A stretch of 64,000 bases of DNA from Hermatobates lingyangjiaoensis (Eukaryota > Arthropoda > Insecta > Hemiptera > Hermatobatidae): assembly GCA_026182355.1 (NCBI GenBank), contig JAPFBL010000114.1:307501-371500 (forward strand), written 5' to 3'. Both the position numbers and the translations under genes were made by a program. Shown here piece after piece: positions 11,901-20,486 of the stretch (position 1 is its first letter; the number at the start of each line of letters is the position of its first letter). The notes beneath the pieces were generated by a model, which did no database searches, was not told the origin of the DNA, and worked only from the letters and a program-made list of their open reading frames with translations.

Positions 11901-13100
11901 CCGACTGCGAATCCCGCAGAGACTGAAGCCAGAGCACCCTGCGGATTTCCACCGTACCAACATCGCCACTTTCCAATGTCAATTAAATTTTGGCAGTTTC
12001 ATTACTTTAAGCAATTAGTTCCAGATCAATGTTTTTAATAATATCTTCAGCCATTTATTCTATATAGTTATTGATAAATGTATTATATTTATTCTTTACA
12101 CCTATCAACTTTCATTACTGAGATTAAATTGAAATGACATAATTCTGGCACCACTTTTGGTACTACATCATTTATAATTGTACAATTAGAATAATATGGC
12201 ATCTTACAGCGTGCGTTGTCTTCATAGTCTAATCCTGAACTATATAAGAACTCGTAAATTATTATTAATCTTTTTGTAAACAAATATAGACGTCGTACAA
12301 TTTATAACCCCTTACAAATGACAACAGACATATTTAAAGACATCCAACATCCTGTTGATGTATTATGAGTTCTGAAACGGTTTAAGGTACAAAGTCAACA
12401 TACGAAATAAAACAGTATAGTGTCATGTTCTAGTAACAGTTTTAAGTATTATGTGTGCAACGTAATGTGAAACAACGTATCAATATATCGTTAGACCAAC
12501 TTGTAGTCTGAAATTATTATTAATATTAAAAAAAAAAAATTTACGGGGACAACATTGTAGTCCAATAATTAATGGTACAGTCTGTTACTACGGAACGGTA
12601 TCTAGTAAAAATGTAAAAATTGAAATCACTGAAGAAAGAAGTGTTTCTTTCTTCAGTAGATCACCTCCAAAGTTCTGTATGAAATGTCCCTAAGGTTTCC
12701 AGACACGAATTTTACCTTTACAGTAACTAAAGTATTAAGATAATAGAAAAAATCGACTTGGACGTTTGCATTTCTTGTACCCTTTGATACTCTTTTGATG
12801 ATGTCTGGATGTGTGATGATGTATGAGTGTAAACCAAACATTCTGTGAACAGCCACTAGGGAAAAATGTAATATAGCGTATTTTTCCTAACTGCCTCCGC
12901 TTTGCCTATGTAAAAGGAGAAAACATATCGAATCATTCTCATCTTGAAGATGGCTCTAGGAAGAGTTTAAACATGTTGATAGTAGGAAGTATATTACTTG
13001 CTTTAGATGCAAAAAAACTTCAATCAAAAAGATAAGTTCTTCTTAAAAAAAGAAAATTTCTATAAATTATCATAATATTTTTAATGAGATATATAAATAT
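8960..13100. other. No recognised gene; contains small GC-rich islands
   Basis: Mostly AT-rich unique sequence. Exceptions: 9105-9250 and 11805-11970 are GC-richer with no recognised domain. The segment 11300-11365 has a faint tRNA-like look (TAGCTTGGTCGGTAGC as box A, GAGTTCAAAAT as a poor box B), possibly an old SINE head. A 12-bp perfect hairpin lies at 12629-12656. None is enough for a gene call. Confidence 0.45.
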
Positions 13101-13103
13101 ATA

Positions 13104-13200
13104 TCACTGAAATCACTGAAACTCACTACTATGTTTGGAAGTCCTCATCGTCAGGAATAGATGTGAATCACTCTAAAGGCTGATAACGACTCATATATGT
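13104..13200 (-). repeat. Type A hammerhead-like repeat end
   Basis: On the minus strand this reads GATTCACATCTATTCCTGAC, then GATGAGGAC...CCAAAC and AGTAGTGAGTTTC. It matches 43974-44080 closely, down to the TGTGAATCACTC segment. The GAAA of the motif is changed to CAAA. It lies just outside the left arm of the PLE palindrome. Confidence 0.5.
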
Positions 13201-13206
13201 AATACT

Positions 13207-13228
13207 CAATATATATATATATATATAC
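13207..13228 (+). repeat. (TA)n at left edge of PLE palindrome
   Basis: TA run directly abutting the left palindrome arm. Confidence 0.9.
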
Positions 13229-13273
13229 AATTAAAATAAGCAGTGACACATAAACAGAAACACAACAAAGACT

Positions 13274-13324
13274 CACTTTTCAATATTTCGACCGTAATGG
13301 CGGTCGTCCTCAGGAGAAGAAGTG
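13274..13324 (-). ncRNA. Hammerhead-like motif, type A (left PLE copy)
   Basis: Mirror image of the motif at 15522-15572, with the same core and stems. Confidence 0.45.
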
Positions 13325-13419
13325 AATTGACGGAGGGACGACAGTCAACTGAAGAACTCACTGGGTGAGGGCTAAAGCAGTGCTGCCGCAAAGGAGACAA
13401 ATAAAAAAGGAACTAGGAA

Positions 13420-13588
13420 GTCGAGAGCAAAAATAAAAAAAAAAAAATGTTTTTGAAAGGTAGAAAAAGGTTAAGAAAAGAAAAAATAAAGAAAATATAT
13501 AGAACAATTAAAAAAAATAAATAAAAAATAAAAAAAAAATAAAAAAATAAATAAAAAAAAATTAAAAAATAAATAAATAAATAAATAA
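13420..13588 (-). repeat. Homopolymer-rich 3' UTR of left PLE copy
   Basis: A-rich on the plus strand (T-rich in element sense), directly after the stop codon of the PLE frame. Mirror of 15258-15426. Frames through it are Phe/Tyr/Leu low-complexity artefacts. Confidence 0.8.
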
Positions 13589-14428
13589 CTAACGATTTAA
13601 ATTCAAGCCAGGTTTCGAGCGTGCCCCTAGGAGCCAAATGTGGGCTTCCTCAGAAGCTTTTAAAGTAACTTGTCTGTTATCACTGGGGACTTGTTTAAGA
13701 ACTTGGACTGTGAAACAATCATTGAAACTGAGATGGTGGGAATTAGCGTGAGTGGCGACAGGGAGACTGCTGCGTTTACCAACCGAAAGCCTGTGATTAT
13801 TCATCCGAAGGTTCAGCATCGTAGATGCTAAACCAACGTAAAAAGCATCACATTGGGTGCATTTCAAGAGGTAAACGCAGTCAGTGGAGATACAGGAGGA
13901 AGGACTGTGAATAGGGTAAGAATTAAGATTAGTTAGAGACTCAAATGAAGACCCAGAATCAACAATGGGACAGGTAAGACATCTCCGACGTCCACAACGT
14001 TGTAGGCCACCGCTGCTTTGGGGATTCTGAATAAGTTTGCCGGCCCGGTGGGAAAAAATATTTGAGAGATTGGGGGCTCTTCTAAAGGAAATGCGGGGCA
14101 ACTGGTTAAAAACTGAAACGGTAGAGGGGGAAGAGGAAAGGATAGGGTAAAGTTCTTTAATAAATTTTCTTAATTTATGGACACCAGGGAAATAATTTGT
14201 AAGAAGCGAAGCAGTAGTAGTGGGGTCTCTTCTGTTATTAGTGGAAAAGTTGACATTGGCAGGGATGATTCGGCTATTGATTAAATTGGGGGGATAACCA
14301 CGCTGAGTGAATTTGCATTTAAGTTTTTGAAGATTGGTTTCCCGATCTTGGATATTATTACAGAGGCGATGAAGACGGATTGAAAGAGACCGCGGGATAG
14401 ATTTTTTAATATGAGGAGGATGACAACT
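13589..14428 (-). CDS. Penelope-like element polyprotein, 3' part (RT tail plus GIY-YIG endonuclease), 5'-truncated
   Basis: The frame is open for 279 codons from the palindrome centre to a stop at 13589-13591. It begins with CHPPHIKKSIPRSLSIRL, which resembles the conserved segment after the reverse-transcriptase core in PLEs, continues with a basic linker, then a cysteine cluster CGRRRCLTC, then the GIY-YIG endonuclease core CVYLLKCTQCDAFYVG with the following LNLRMNNHR and a Glu in EEAHIW. In PLEs this protein copies element RNA and nicks target DNA in the nucleus. The reverse-transcriptase catalytic core is missing, so this copy cannot be autonomous. No ATG starts the frame; a TTG at codon position 104 of the shared frame is not a likely start. 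It carries about six more codons of upstream sequence than its mirror copy. Confidence 0.88.
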   Translation of the reverse strand, partial: SCHPPHIKKSIPRSLSIRLHRLCNNIQDRETNLQKLKCKFTQRGYPPNLINSRIIPANVNFSTNNRRDPTTTASLLTNYFPGVHKLRKFIKELYPILSSSPSTVSVFNQLPRISFRRAPNLSNIFSHRAGKLIQNPQSSGGLQRCGRRRCLTCPIVDSGSSFESLTNLNSYPIHSPSSCISTDCVYLLKCTQCDAFYVGLASTMLNLRMNNHRLSVGKRSSLPVATHANSHHLSFNDCFTVQVLKQVPSDNRQVTLKASEEAHIWLLGARSKPGLNLNR

Positions 14429-14435
14429 TTATTAA

Positions 14436-15257
14436 AAAAAAAAATCTATCCCGCGGTCTCTTTCAATCCGTCTTCATCGCCTCTGTAATAATATCCAAGA
14501 TCGGGAAACCAATCTTCAAAAACTTAAATGCAAATTCACTCAGCGTGGTTATCCCCCCAATTTAATCAATAGCCGAATCATCCCTGCCAATGTCAACTTT
14601 TCCACTAATAACAGAAGAGACCCCACTACTACTGCTTCGCTTCTTACAAATTATTTCCCTGGTGTCCATAAATTAAGAAAATTTATTAAAGAACTTTACC
14701 CTATCCTTTCCTCTTCCCCCTCTACCGTTTCAGTTTTTAACCAGTTGCCCCGCATTTCCTTTAGAAGAGCCCCCAATCTCTCAAATATTTTTTCCCACCG
14801 GGCCGGCAAACTTATTCAGAATCCCCAAAGCAGCGGTGGCCTACAACGTTGTGGACGTCGGAGATGTCTTACCTGTCCCATTGTTGATTCTGGGTCTTCA
14901 TTTGAGTCTCTAACTAATCTTAATTCTTACCCTATTCACAGTCCTTCCTCCTGTATCTCCACTGACTGCGTTTACCTCTTGAAATGCACCCAATGTGATG
15001 CTTTTTACGTTGGTTTAGCATCTACGATGCTGAACCTTCGGATGAATAATCACAGGCTTTCGGTTGGTAAACGCAGCAGTCTCCCTGTCGCCACTCACGC
15101 TAATTCCCACCATCTCAGTTTCAATGATTGTTTCACAGTCCAAGTTCTTAAACAAGTCCCCAGTGATAACAGACAAGTTACTTTAAAAGCTTCTGAGGAA
15201 GCCCACATTTGGCTCCTAGGGGCACGCTCGAAACCTGGCTTGAATTTAAATCGTTAG
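14436..15257 (+). CDS. Penelope-like element polyprotein, 3' part (RT tail plus GIY-YIG endonuclease), 5'-truncated
   Basis: The frame is open for 273 codons after a TAA at 14433-14435. Codon 4 begins SIPRSLSIRLHRLC, typical of the RT-to-endonuclease region. A cysteine cluster (CGRRRCLTC) lies at about residues 139-147 and is probably a zinc-binding linker. The GIY-YIG core (VYLLKC, YVG) lies at about 179-193, with the conserved Arg/His of LRMNNHR next and a likely catalytic Glu at about 254-255. The frame ends GLNLNR and stop, as PLE proteins commonly end after a short tail. The 170 residues from 14745 on are identical to those of the minus-strand copy, which implies a recent origin. The poly-A run before the frame (14434-14444) is longer than in the mirror copy. 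The RT catalytic core is absent. Confidence 0.88.
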   Translation, partial: KKKSIPRSLSIRLHRLCNNIQDRETNLQKLKCKFTQRGYPPNLINSRIIPANVNFSTNNRRDPTTTASLLTNYFPGVHKLRKFIKELYPILSSSPSTVSVFNQLPRISFRRAPNLSNIFSHRAGKLIQNPQSSGGLQRCGRRRCLTCPIVDSGSSFESLTNLNSYPIHSPSSCISTDCVYLLKCTQCDAFYVGLASTMLNLRMNNHRLSVGKRSSLPVATHANSHHLSFNDCFTVQVLKQVPSDNRQVTLKASEEAHIWLLGARSKPGLNLNR

Positions 15258-15426
15258 TTATTTATTTATTTATTTATTTTTTAATTTTTTTTTATTTATT
15301 TTTTTATTTTTTTTTTATTTTTTATTTATTTTTTTTAATTGTTCTATATATTTTCTTTATTTTTTCTTTTCTTAACCTTTTTCTACCTTTCAAAAACATT
15401 TTTTTTTTTTTATTTTTGCTCTCGAC
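15258..15426 (+). repeat. T-rich 3' UTR of right PLE copy
   Basis: Begins with repeated TTAT units after the stop codon, then long T runs. Mirrors 13420-13588. Confidence 0.8.
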
Positions 15427-15521
15427 TTCCTAGTTCCTTTTTTATTTGTCTCCTTTGCGGCAGCACTGCTTTAGCCCTCACCCAGTGAGTTCTTCAGTTG
15501 ACTGTCGTCCCTCCGTCAATT

Positions 15522-15572
15522 CACTTCTTCTCCTGAGGACGACCGCCATTACGGTCGAAATATTGAAAAGTG
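15522..15572 (+). ncRNA. Hammerhead-like motif, type A (right PLE copy)
   Basis: Seen: CACTT (15522-15526), core CTGAGGA (15533-15539), one extra C, stem GACCG (15541-15545) closing with CGGTC (15552-15556), GAAA (15557-15560), TATT, then GAAAAGTG whose AAGTG (15568-15572) pairs with CACTT. CTGANGA, a helix II and GAAA are the hammerhead core. A very short helix III would leave AUU as the cleavage triplet. Known: hammerhead motifs occur in terminal repeats of PLEs, often with minimal helix III. Caveat: one unpaired base sits between the core A and helix II, so activity is unproven. Confidence 0.5.
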
Positions 15573-15655
15573 AGTCTTTGTTGTGTTTCTGTTTATGTGT
15601 CACTGCTTACTTTAATTGTTATTTGTCCTGCCGGACCGTTTTTCGTTTATCATGG

Positions 15656-15682
15656 TATATATATATATATATATATATATAT
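15656..15682 (+). repeat. (TA)n microsatellite beyond right PLE arm
   Basis: TA run 36 bp outside the right arm. Confidence 0.95.
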
Positions 15683-15689
15683 TGATTAA

Positions 15690-16044
15690 ACCAGCAGAAA
15701 AATAAAAGTTTGCAAAATAAATATTTATCAGGACTCGGTCAGTTCATCAGGGACAAATTAAGCTCTCATTGCCAACGTTTCACTTTTTATTAAAAACATT
15801 TTTCATAGGCAGAAATATAAAATTTTGAAACAGAAGACTTAATTATTACTCTCAAAATTTTTGTTTTAAGAAGGAAAAACTTTGAGAATTTCAGCGACAA
15901 CTATCTAGTTTGAATAAAGACGTGACACTTTATTCAAACTAGACAATTGTTGGTGAAGTTCGCAGTGTTTTCTTTTTAAAAAAATATCTAATGTAATACT
16001 CAAGTTTTTCTGTTTCAAAATTTTATCTTCTGCCTATGAAAAAA
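15690..16044. repeat. Foldback element with nested hairpin (repeat type E)
   Basis: The outer inverted repeat 15798-15835 / 16007-16044 contains CATAGGCAGAA...AAATTTTGAAAC on one side and its complement on the other. Nested inside is a perfect 15-bp inverted repeat, CTAGTTTGAATAAAG at 15905-15919 and its complement at 15928-15942. The left flank (15720-15800; GGACTCGGTCAGTTCATCAG, CTCTCATTGCCAACGTTTCA) belongs to a dispersed family also seen at 31310 and 63385. Confidence 0.7.
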
Positions 16045-16104
16045 TTTTGAATAAAATTATATGAGTCCTTATAAAATTTTATTTTGTTAATTATGTATAT
16101 GAAT

Positions 16105-16190
16105 GATGAAACCAGAATATGAAATAGGAAAACAAGACTAAGATCTTTCAACCGTAACAAGCGGTCTTCGTCAGAGTCAATAACCCAACT
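16105..16190 (-). repeat. Type B repeat end with hammerhead-like motif
   Basis: Best preserved type B copy. On the minus strand, 16178 to 16136 reads GACT, CTGACGA, A, GACCG, loop CTTGTTA, CGGTT, GAAA, GATC, TT, AGTC. GACCG/CGGTT forms five pairs including one G-U, and GACT/AGTC a four-pair helix I. A TA run follows at about 16194-16203. The same sequence recurs at 4.7, 8.7 and 30.9-31.1 kb. Confidence 0.55.
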
Positions 16191-16204
16191 GGTATATATA
16201 TATT

Positions 16205-18880
16205 ACGAGTACTTGCAATATGAGCAGAAATTACCCTTCAGTTGTTTTGAACATTTGAAACGTTCAAGATAATTCTTTGTATAGGAATAAACAAACTTTT
16301 AAAGAACTTTAATTAGAAATATTTATCAAAAAATTCTAAATTATAGATAATAAATATTTAATTTGGTCCAAATAGATTAATCTAGGTGAGAGAAATCAGA
16401 GAAATAACTTGGGACTATACCAGCACTTAGTGACAAGGGGATGTAAGCTTCATTGGGATGTAGCATGTTATAGATATAATCCAAATCTTGTTTTAATTAT
16501 TGATGTTTTAATCGATTTTAGTGAAATCGCTCAAACTTCAATAATAAAATGATAATTATTTGTACTGGCAGTGATAGTTCTCACTAATAATTTCTCTTCA
16601 ACACTAGAGGAAACAATTCCTTCATTGTTTAGGGAACAAAACTGAATTTCTAAACAAGTGTATATTTTATAAAGTAAAGGTATGAAGTGTGTCTGTATGC
16701 TTGTTTTTTACCAAACCTTTATAGAATTTTGACACATAAACCTCCACAACCATACGTTTGATTTGTGTACTTGTACCTTCATAATAATGTACTATGCACG
16801 AGTTTTTTTATACAAAATAGAAACGTTTGCACTATACTCCTTGATTTAACCGTCCGTACTTCCAATGTATGCTAGTAATGAAGTAAATATCTGTTTTATA
16901 TCGCGTCTTTAAGGTGACTTTTTAAAATCATGAATTACAAAGTGCAACTACCTCAGAATCCGTAAAAATTATAATTAAGAAATATCAGTAGCGTAATATT
17001 CATATAAAAATAGTTTAAATGTTTTATAGTTTTAATGAAAATTAAAGCAACGCAGTTGATGACAAACTTTATTTTGTAGCATTTTTATTAGAATCATTTT
17101 CTCTGCGAAGTCACTAAGCCCTCAAAATCTTAGCGAAGTGTAAAATGGTGTTTGCCATTTCTTTCAATTGCGATGTTCATCTGACAGTGAGACAGCCATT
17201 CTTGCCCAACAGTTTTTTCTCTTCATTATTCTTACTTTATCATCTGTTAATGTTTCATTCATTTCGACTTCTTTCTATTGGTGATGTTTAAAGCTACATG
17301 TTAATTAAGAATAGCTGTTTAAAATAATTCACTCTGTAGCCTCTCTATACTCATACATTGTAAGTAACTTTTCATTTATTAATGTGAGTTGTATTCATCT
17401 TTACTAGATGTTTATTCAAACAATTTGATTCATTTCAAATTTAGCGCAGTTACTATACAATAGTAACGTTTTAGACAAGGAATATTAGTATTTTCAAAAA
17501 AAAATTTGTTTAATTAATTATTATTATTTTTATTATTTATTATATTACTATATTATATCATTATATATTATATTTCATTATTAAAATTATTATTTTATTA
17601 ATTTTTTTTCTTTGATAAAGCGAATTTATCTCTTACTTGAAGCATGATTAACTTGGCAGAAAATAAGTATTTTTATATATATAGGTTTTCTCAAACCACA
17701 TATTTCAATATGAGCAGTGTCATGCAAAAATAATTATTATATGAATTTAACACGGTCAAATACATTAAAAACTAATCAATTCACAGTAAATATGAAAGGT
17801 TATGTGATTTCCTTGCATACGTCAATAAATTGTGCAATACCCATGCTTTTTTGTGTAGTTAATTTGTAGCATTAATCAAATTCATAGGGTCTCTGGATCA
17901 CATTTTCACTTACAAAAACACCACTTGCATCTACGATTATTGTACTCAGATCAACACGATTCGCTCTTTTCTCGAATTATACACAATTTTCGTTTTTAGG
18001 AAAACTATTAAGCAAGAATATCAGCATTCCTTCCCAAGGTCTCACTTAGTTTATTAGTTTTATTTATATTTATAAAAACATAATTTATAAAGTTATTAAT
18101 ATTTCGGTTATTTGTTATTAAGATTGAAGTCAGTCTTATGTTTTCACTTAGTAGCAGTGAGATCAGAACAGTGCAGGGTGAGTAAATCCTGTGATTAATA
18201 CAGTGAAACTGATATTTCTTCATTACGGCACAGTATGAGGAGAATGACCTAAAAGCAGCACTGTAGCTACTACACTAGCATAGGAAACAATAATCATTTA
18301 TTCAAAACCATTGATTCTGGTGTCACCTTTGGGTGTAACAGGTCTCTGTCGGCTTGGAAGACACTTTAGTATTCAGCATATGGAAAGCTTTCTCTATGAG
18401 ATAACCATAATTTTAAATGCATTCCATTTAGTGTCATTCTTTTTGCTAATTATTTATATTTTTATGTAACATTAATAATTTTTTAATATGGAATTATCTG
18501 AATATATTCTTGTTATAACAAATGCAATACTTGTTTCTAGAATAACTGAGTTGGCTTCAGGGTTGCATGTTTCTGCAGTGTTCTTGATACTTGCTGAGGC
18601 TATGTACTTATGGAGATTTCTAGGCGTTGAAGTGACTATGTTTGATGCTATATTCAAATATAAAATATAGCAAACCTAAATCCAAGCACTGCTTTTTTAT
18701 TTCCTCATTTTAAGGAATTAACTATGCTTATTAGTCAGCCTGCAGTGAATGCTTCTTCTACAGAAACAAATGCTGAAATGTTTGTCTAAACTGGTACTGT
18801 TAATAAATATGACTTAAGATTCTGCTGTGGGTGAGGTACAGTCATAAAGGTGCCACATTTGGCTTGTCTGCCCAATAATC
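16205..18880. other. AT-rich stretch, no recognised gene
   Basis: Low-complexity TTATTA DNA at about 17515-17610. Overlapping open frames on both strands at 18472-18670 have no recognisable domain, and opposite-strand overlap suggests reduced stop density rather than a gene. Confidence 0.45.
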
Positions 18881-18899
18881 GCAAGTTGACCATACTCTA

Positions 18900-19291
18900 C
18901 CGACCTTTACTTTACAGCAATAAAACTTGATTTATTCAACCTTGAAAGTATTGCGATTATCCACAGCTTTGACAATGAAGAGCAGCTCCAATGCCTCCAA
19001 TTCGCTTAACTTAAAACTTGGAATAATAGCAGCTTTAAGAGTGATACAATACAAATTGTATCTGAAATAAAAAATCTCCTCCTCTGTGCCAAAAGGGAGC
19101 AAGATTTAACTTGGAATAGGACAGAGCTTCTCTGTGCTGGCAGAGATGCTTGTGCAGCTTTGTCTTTGACCTTCCCACCTTACTATTACTCAGCACTACT
19201 CAAAAGTCTAAACGACAAAAAACCACTAAAAACGCTACTTCTACAAACTCTGAATCAAGAGACCCCGGAAACGAGAGTCACCAAAACTTAA
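18900..19291 (+). pseudogene. Decayed coding fragment, probably retroelement
   Basis: One frame reads ...LFNLESIAIIHSFDNEEQ... to a TAA at 19007-19009. It then continues for 93 codons (19010-19291) through EIKNLLLCAKREQDL, ELLCAGRDACAALSL and PPYYYSALLKSLN to a stop. Amino-acid composition and base composition are coding-like and unlike the flanks. No ATG and no domain that I recognise. It lies 160 bp upstream of a LINE C-terminal fragment in the same orientation, so it may belong to the same element, with AT-rich DNA inserted between them. A host exon cannot be excluded. Confidence 0.35.
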
Positions 19292-19452
19292 TTTTATTAT
19301 TTATTCAAGTATTTTAATACTGTTTTAAATAATATAATATTGTCTGGGCACTATAATACAATAATTATACTAGCCTGTCAAGCAATATAAGAATAGTAAT
19401 TAAATATAAGTTGAGGTTATATTTGATAGTTTTATCAAATAAGATTTTTTGA

Positions 19453-19641
19453 CCCCCATGCCCAAAATGTAAAGATGTATTGACGGTGACCCATTCAATA
19501 GAGGAATGCCCTCAATTAGAGCAAGAAAGGATGTCTGCAGGCATACCATCAAGATTGATAATAGCACTAGCCCCTGATAATAAAAATTTCAGTGAAGTGA
19601 CATCATTCCTAAAGGAAATAAAGCTATGCAACAAAATATGA
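19453..19641 (+). pseudogene. LINE (non-LTR retrotransposon) ORF2 C-terminal fragment with CCHC-like knuckle
   Basis: A 62-codon frame starts PPCPKCKDVLTVTHSIEECP and ends LKEIKLCNKI stop. The spacing Cys-x2-Cys, then His, then Cys with ECP matches the zinc-knuckle-like motif at the C-terminus of many LINE reverse-transcriptase proteins. The reverse transcriptase itself is missing, so the copy is 5'-truncated, as LINEs usually are. The following 200 bp probably form the 3' UTR and end in AATAAACTATTCATTAATTC, a short-repeat tail. Clade is not assignable from this piece. Confidence 0.6.
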
Positions 19642-19880
19642 GGAACTAGAGAATCGAATAAAACCAGACAGTGCTAATGTCCTAGTCGAAAATACACTTA
19701 TCAACTATAAATAAAAAAAGATTATTTGAAATTAGCCCTTAAGAAAAGTTCCTATAATTGAATCAGAATATAAAAGATAAATATCTCCGTTGGGTTAACT
19801 AGGTCTGTTTACAGCTAGTGCCGAGTTGTATAGCCTGAATCAGACCTTAATAAACTATTCATTAATTCATTAAATTAGAT
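19642..19880 (+). mobile_element. Probable LINE 3' UTR and tail
   Basis: Follows the ORF2 fragment directly. The segment CAGCTAGTGCCGAGTTGTAT is GC-richer than its surroundings. It ends in an AATAAA and ATTCATTA repeats, a common LINE 3' end form. Confidence 0.4.
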
Positions 19881-20136
19881 GCTGTCTGGGTTTTCATTAT
19901 GACGTTGTTACTGCTGTGACTAATAAGTCTGGACGTGTCATTCTGCTTGTGAACCTCAACTTTCTTAAATGGTATCACACCCCGGCGTGATTCCAGCGAG
20001 ATAAGCAGCTTTCGTTTAGAATAGCACTAGACAAGCTGCTAAACAAATCGGTCTTAGATTGAGTTTAGTTGACTGTCTCGAAGCTGTATTAACCCCGTCA
20101 AGATTTCTTCAGCCTCTCTTCATTCTCACACCTCAT

Positions 20137-20149
20137 TAGTCATGAATAC
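20137..20149 (+). repeat. Target-site duplication, left
   Basis: TAGTCATGAATAC, repeated exactly at 20474-20486 on the other side of the SINE. Confidence 0.95.
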
Positions 20150-20473
20150 GGGGGCCAGGCTAGCTCAGTCGTTACGTGCTCACCTCTGAACTGATAGGAC
20201 CGGGGTTCAATCCTCACCTGGTCCTCGATTTATTCACACGGGAGGTGAATAAATCTGAGCGTGTCGTCCCTCGGAGAAGGACGTTAAACCGTCGGTCCCG
20301 AGCCTGTACGATGTCAGGTACTCGTTAAAGCTCCCTACTCTAAATACATTTGAGTTAAGCAAAATTTAGGACTCCCACTGTAGAATCAATCTTCATTGTG
20401 TGGTATCACAAAGGGCCAATGCTTGGCCTACGTGTGTTCCCTTGTGGGACTGCCACTGCGACCTAACCTAACC
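20150..20473 (+). mobile_element. tRNA-derived SINE, full length
   Basis: The 5' head is tRNA-like: box A TAGCTCAGTCG at about 20160 and box B GGGTTCAATCC at about 20205, spaced as in a tRNA gene, so RNA polymerase III would transcribe it. The body has GATTTATTCAC...GTGAATAAATC, a short inverted repeat, then AAGGACGTTAAACC, GGTCCCGAG and CGTTAAAG, reminiscent of conserved SINE central domains. The 3' end is a (CCTAA) repeat, CGACCTAACCTAACC. Perfect 13-bp direct repeats flank it, so the boundaries are certain and insertion is fairly recent. It carries no protein and depends on a LINE for movement. A diverged relative is at 32340. Confidence 0.92.
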
Positions 20474-20486
20474 TAGTCATGAATAC
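20474..20486 (+). repeat. Target-site duplication, right
   Basis: Exact match to 20137-20149. Confidence 0.95.

Larger units (their letters stand above)
13227..15619. mobile_element. Head-to-head pair of Penelope-like elements forming a 2.39-kb palindrome
   Basis: Arms 13227-14407 and 14439-15619 are reverse complements with no net indel: paired coordinates sum to 28846 at both ends. The predicted proteins and the 3' regions are identical between arms where compared, with one mismatch seen near the outer end (15610). A spacer of about 31 bp separates them, and each copy is 5'-truncated near it. Each arm runs, from the centre outward: end of the reverse-transcriptase region, GIY-YIG endonuclease, stop, T-rich 3' UTR, hammerhead-like motif, end. 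PLEs are known for inverted and truncated copies, so this fits target-primed insertion. A sequencing or assembly foldback is the alternative. Confidence 0.9.

Noticed and set aside
11803..12038. Overlapping plus-strand frames in a GC-richer island
   Set aside because: Two frames compete, neither with a recognisable domain; the island itself is noted as unexplained.
13413..15433. Phe/Tyr-rich 74-codon frames after the PLE stop codons
   Set aside because: They read the T-rich 3' UTR in another frame and have no domain.
18472..18670. Overlapping opposite-strand open frames of about 60 codons
   Set aside because: Symmetric openness on both strands indicates low stop density; no recognisable motif.
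20150..20225. Functional tRNA gene
   Set aside because: Boxes A and B are present, but the acceptor arms do not form a good stem and the sequence continues into a SINE body with target-site duplications.
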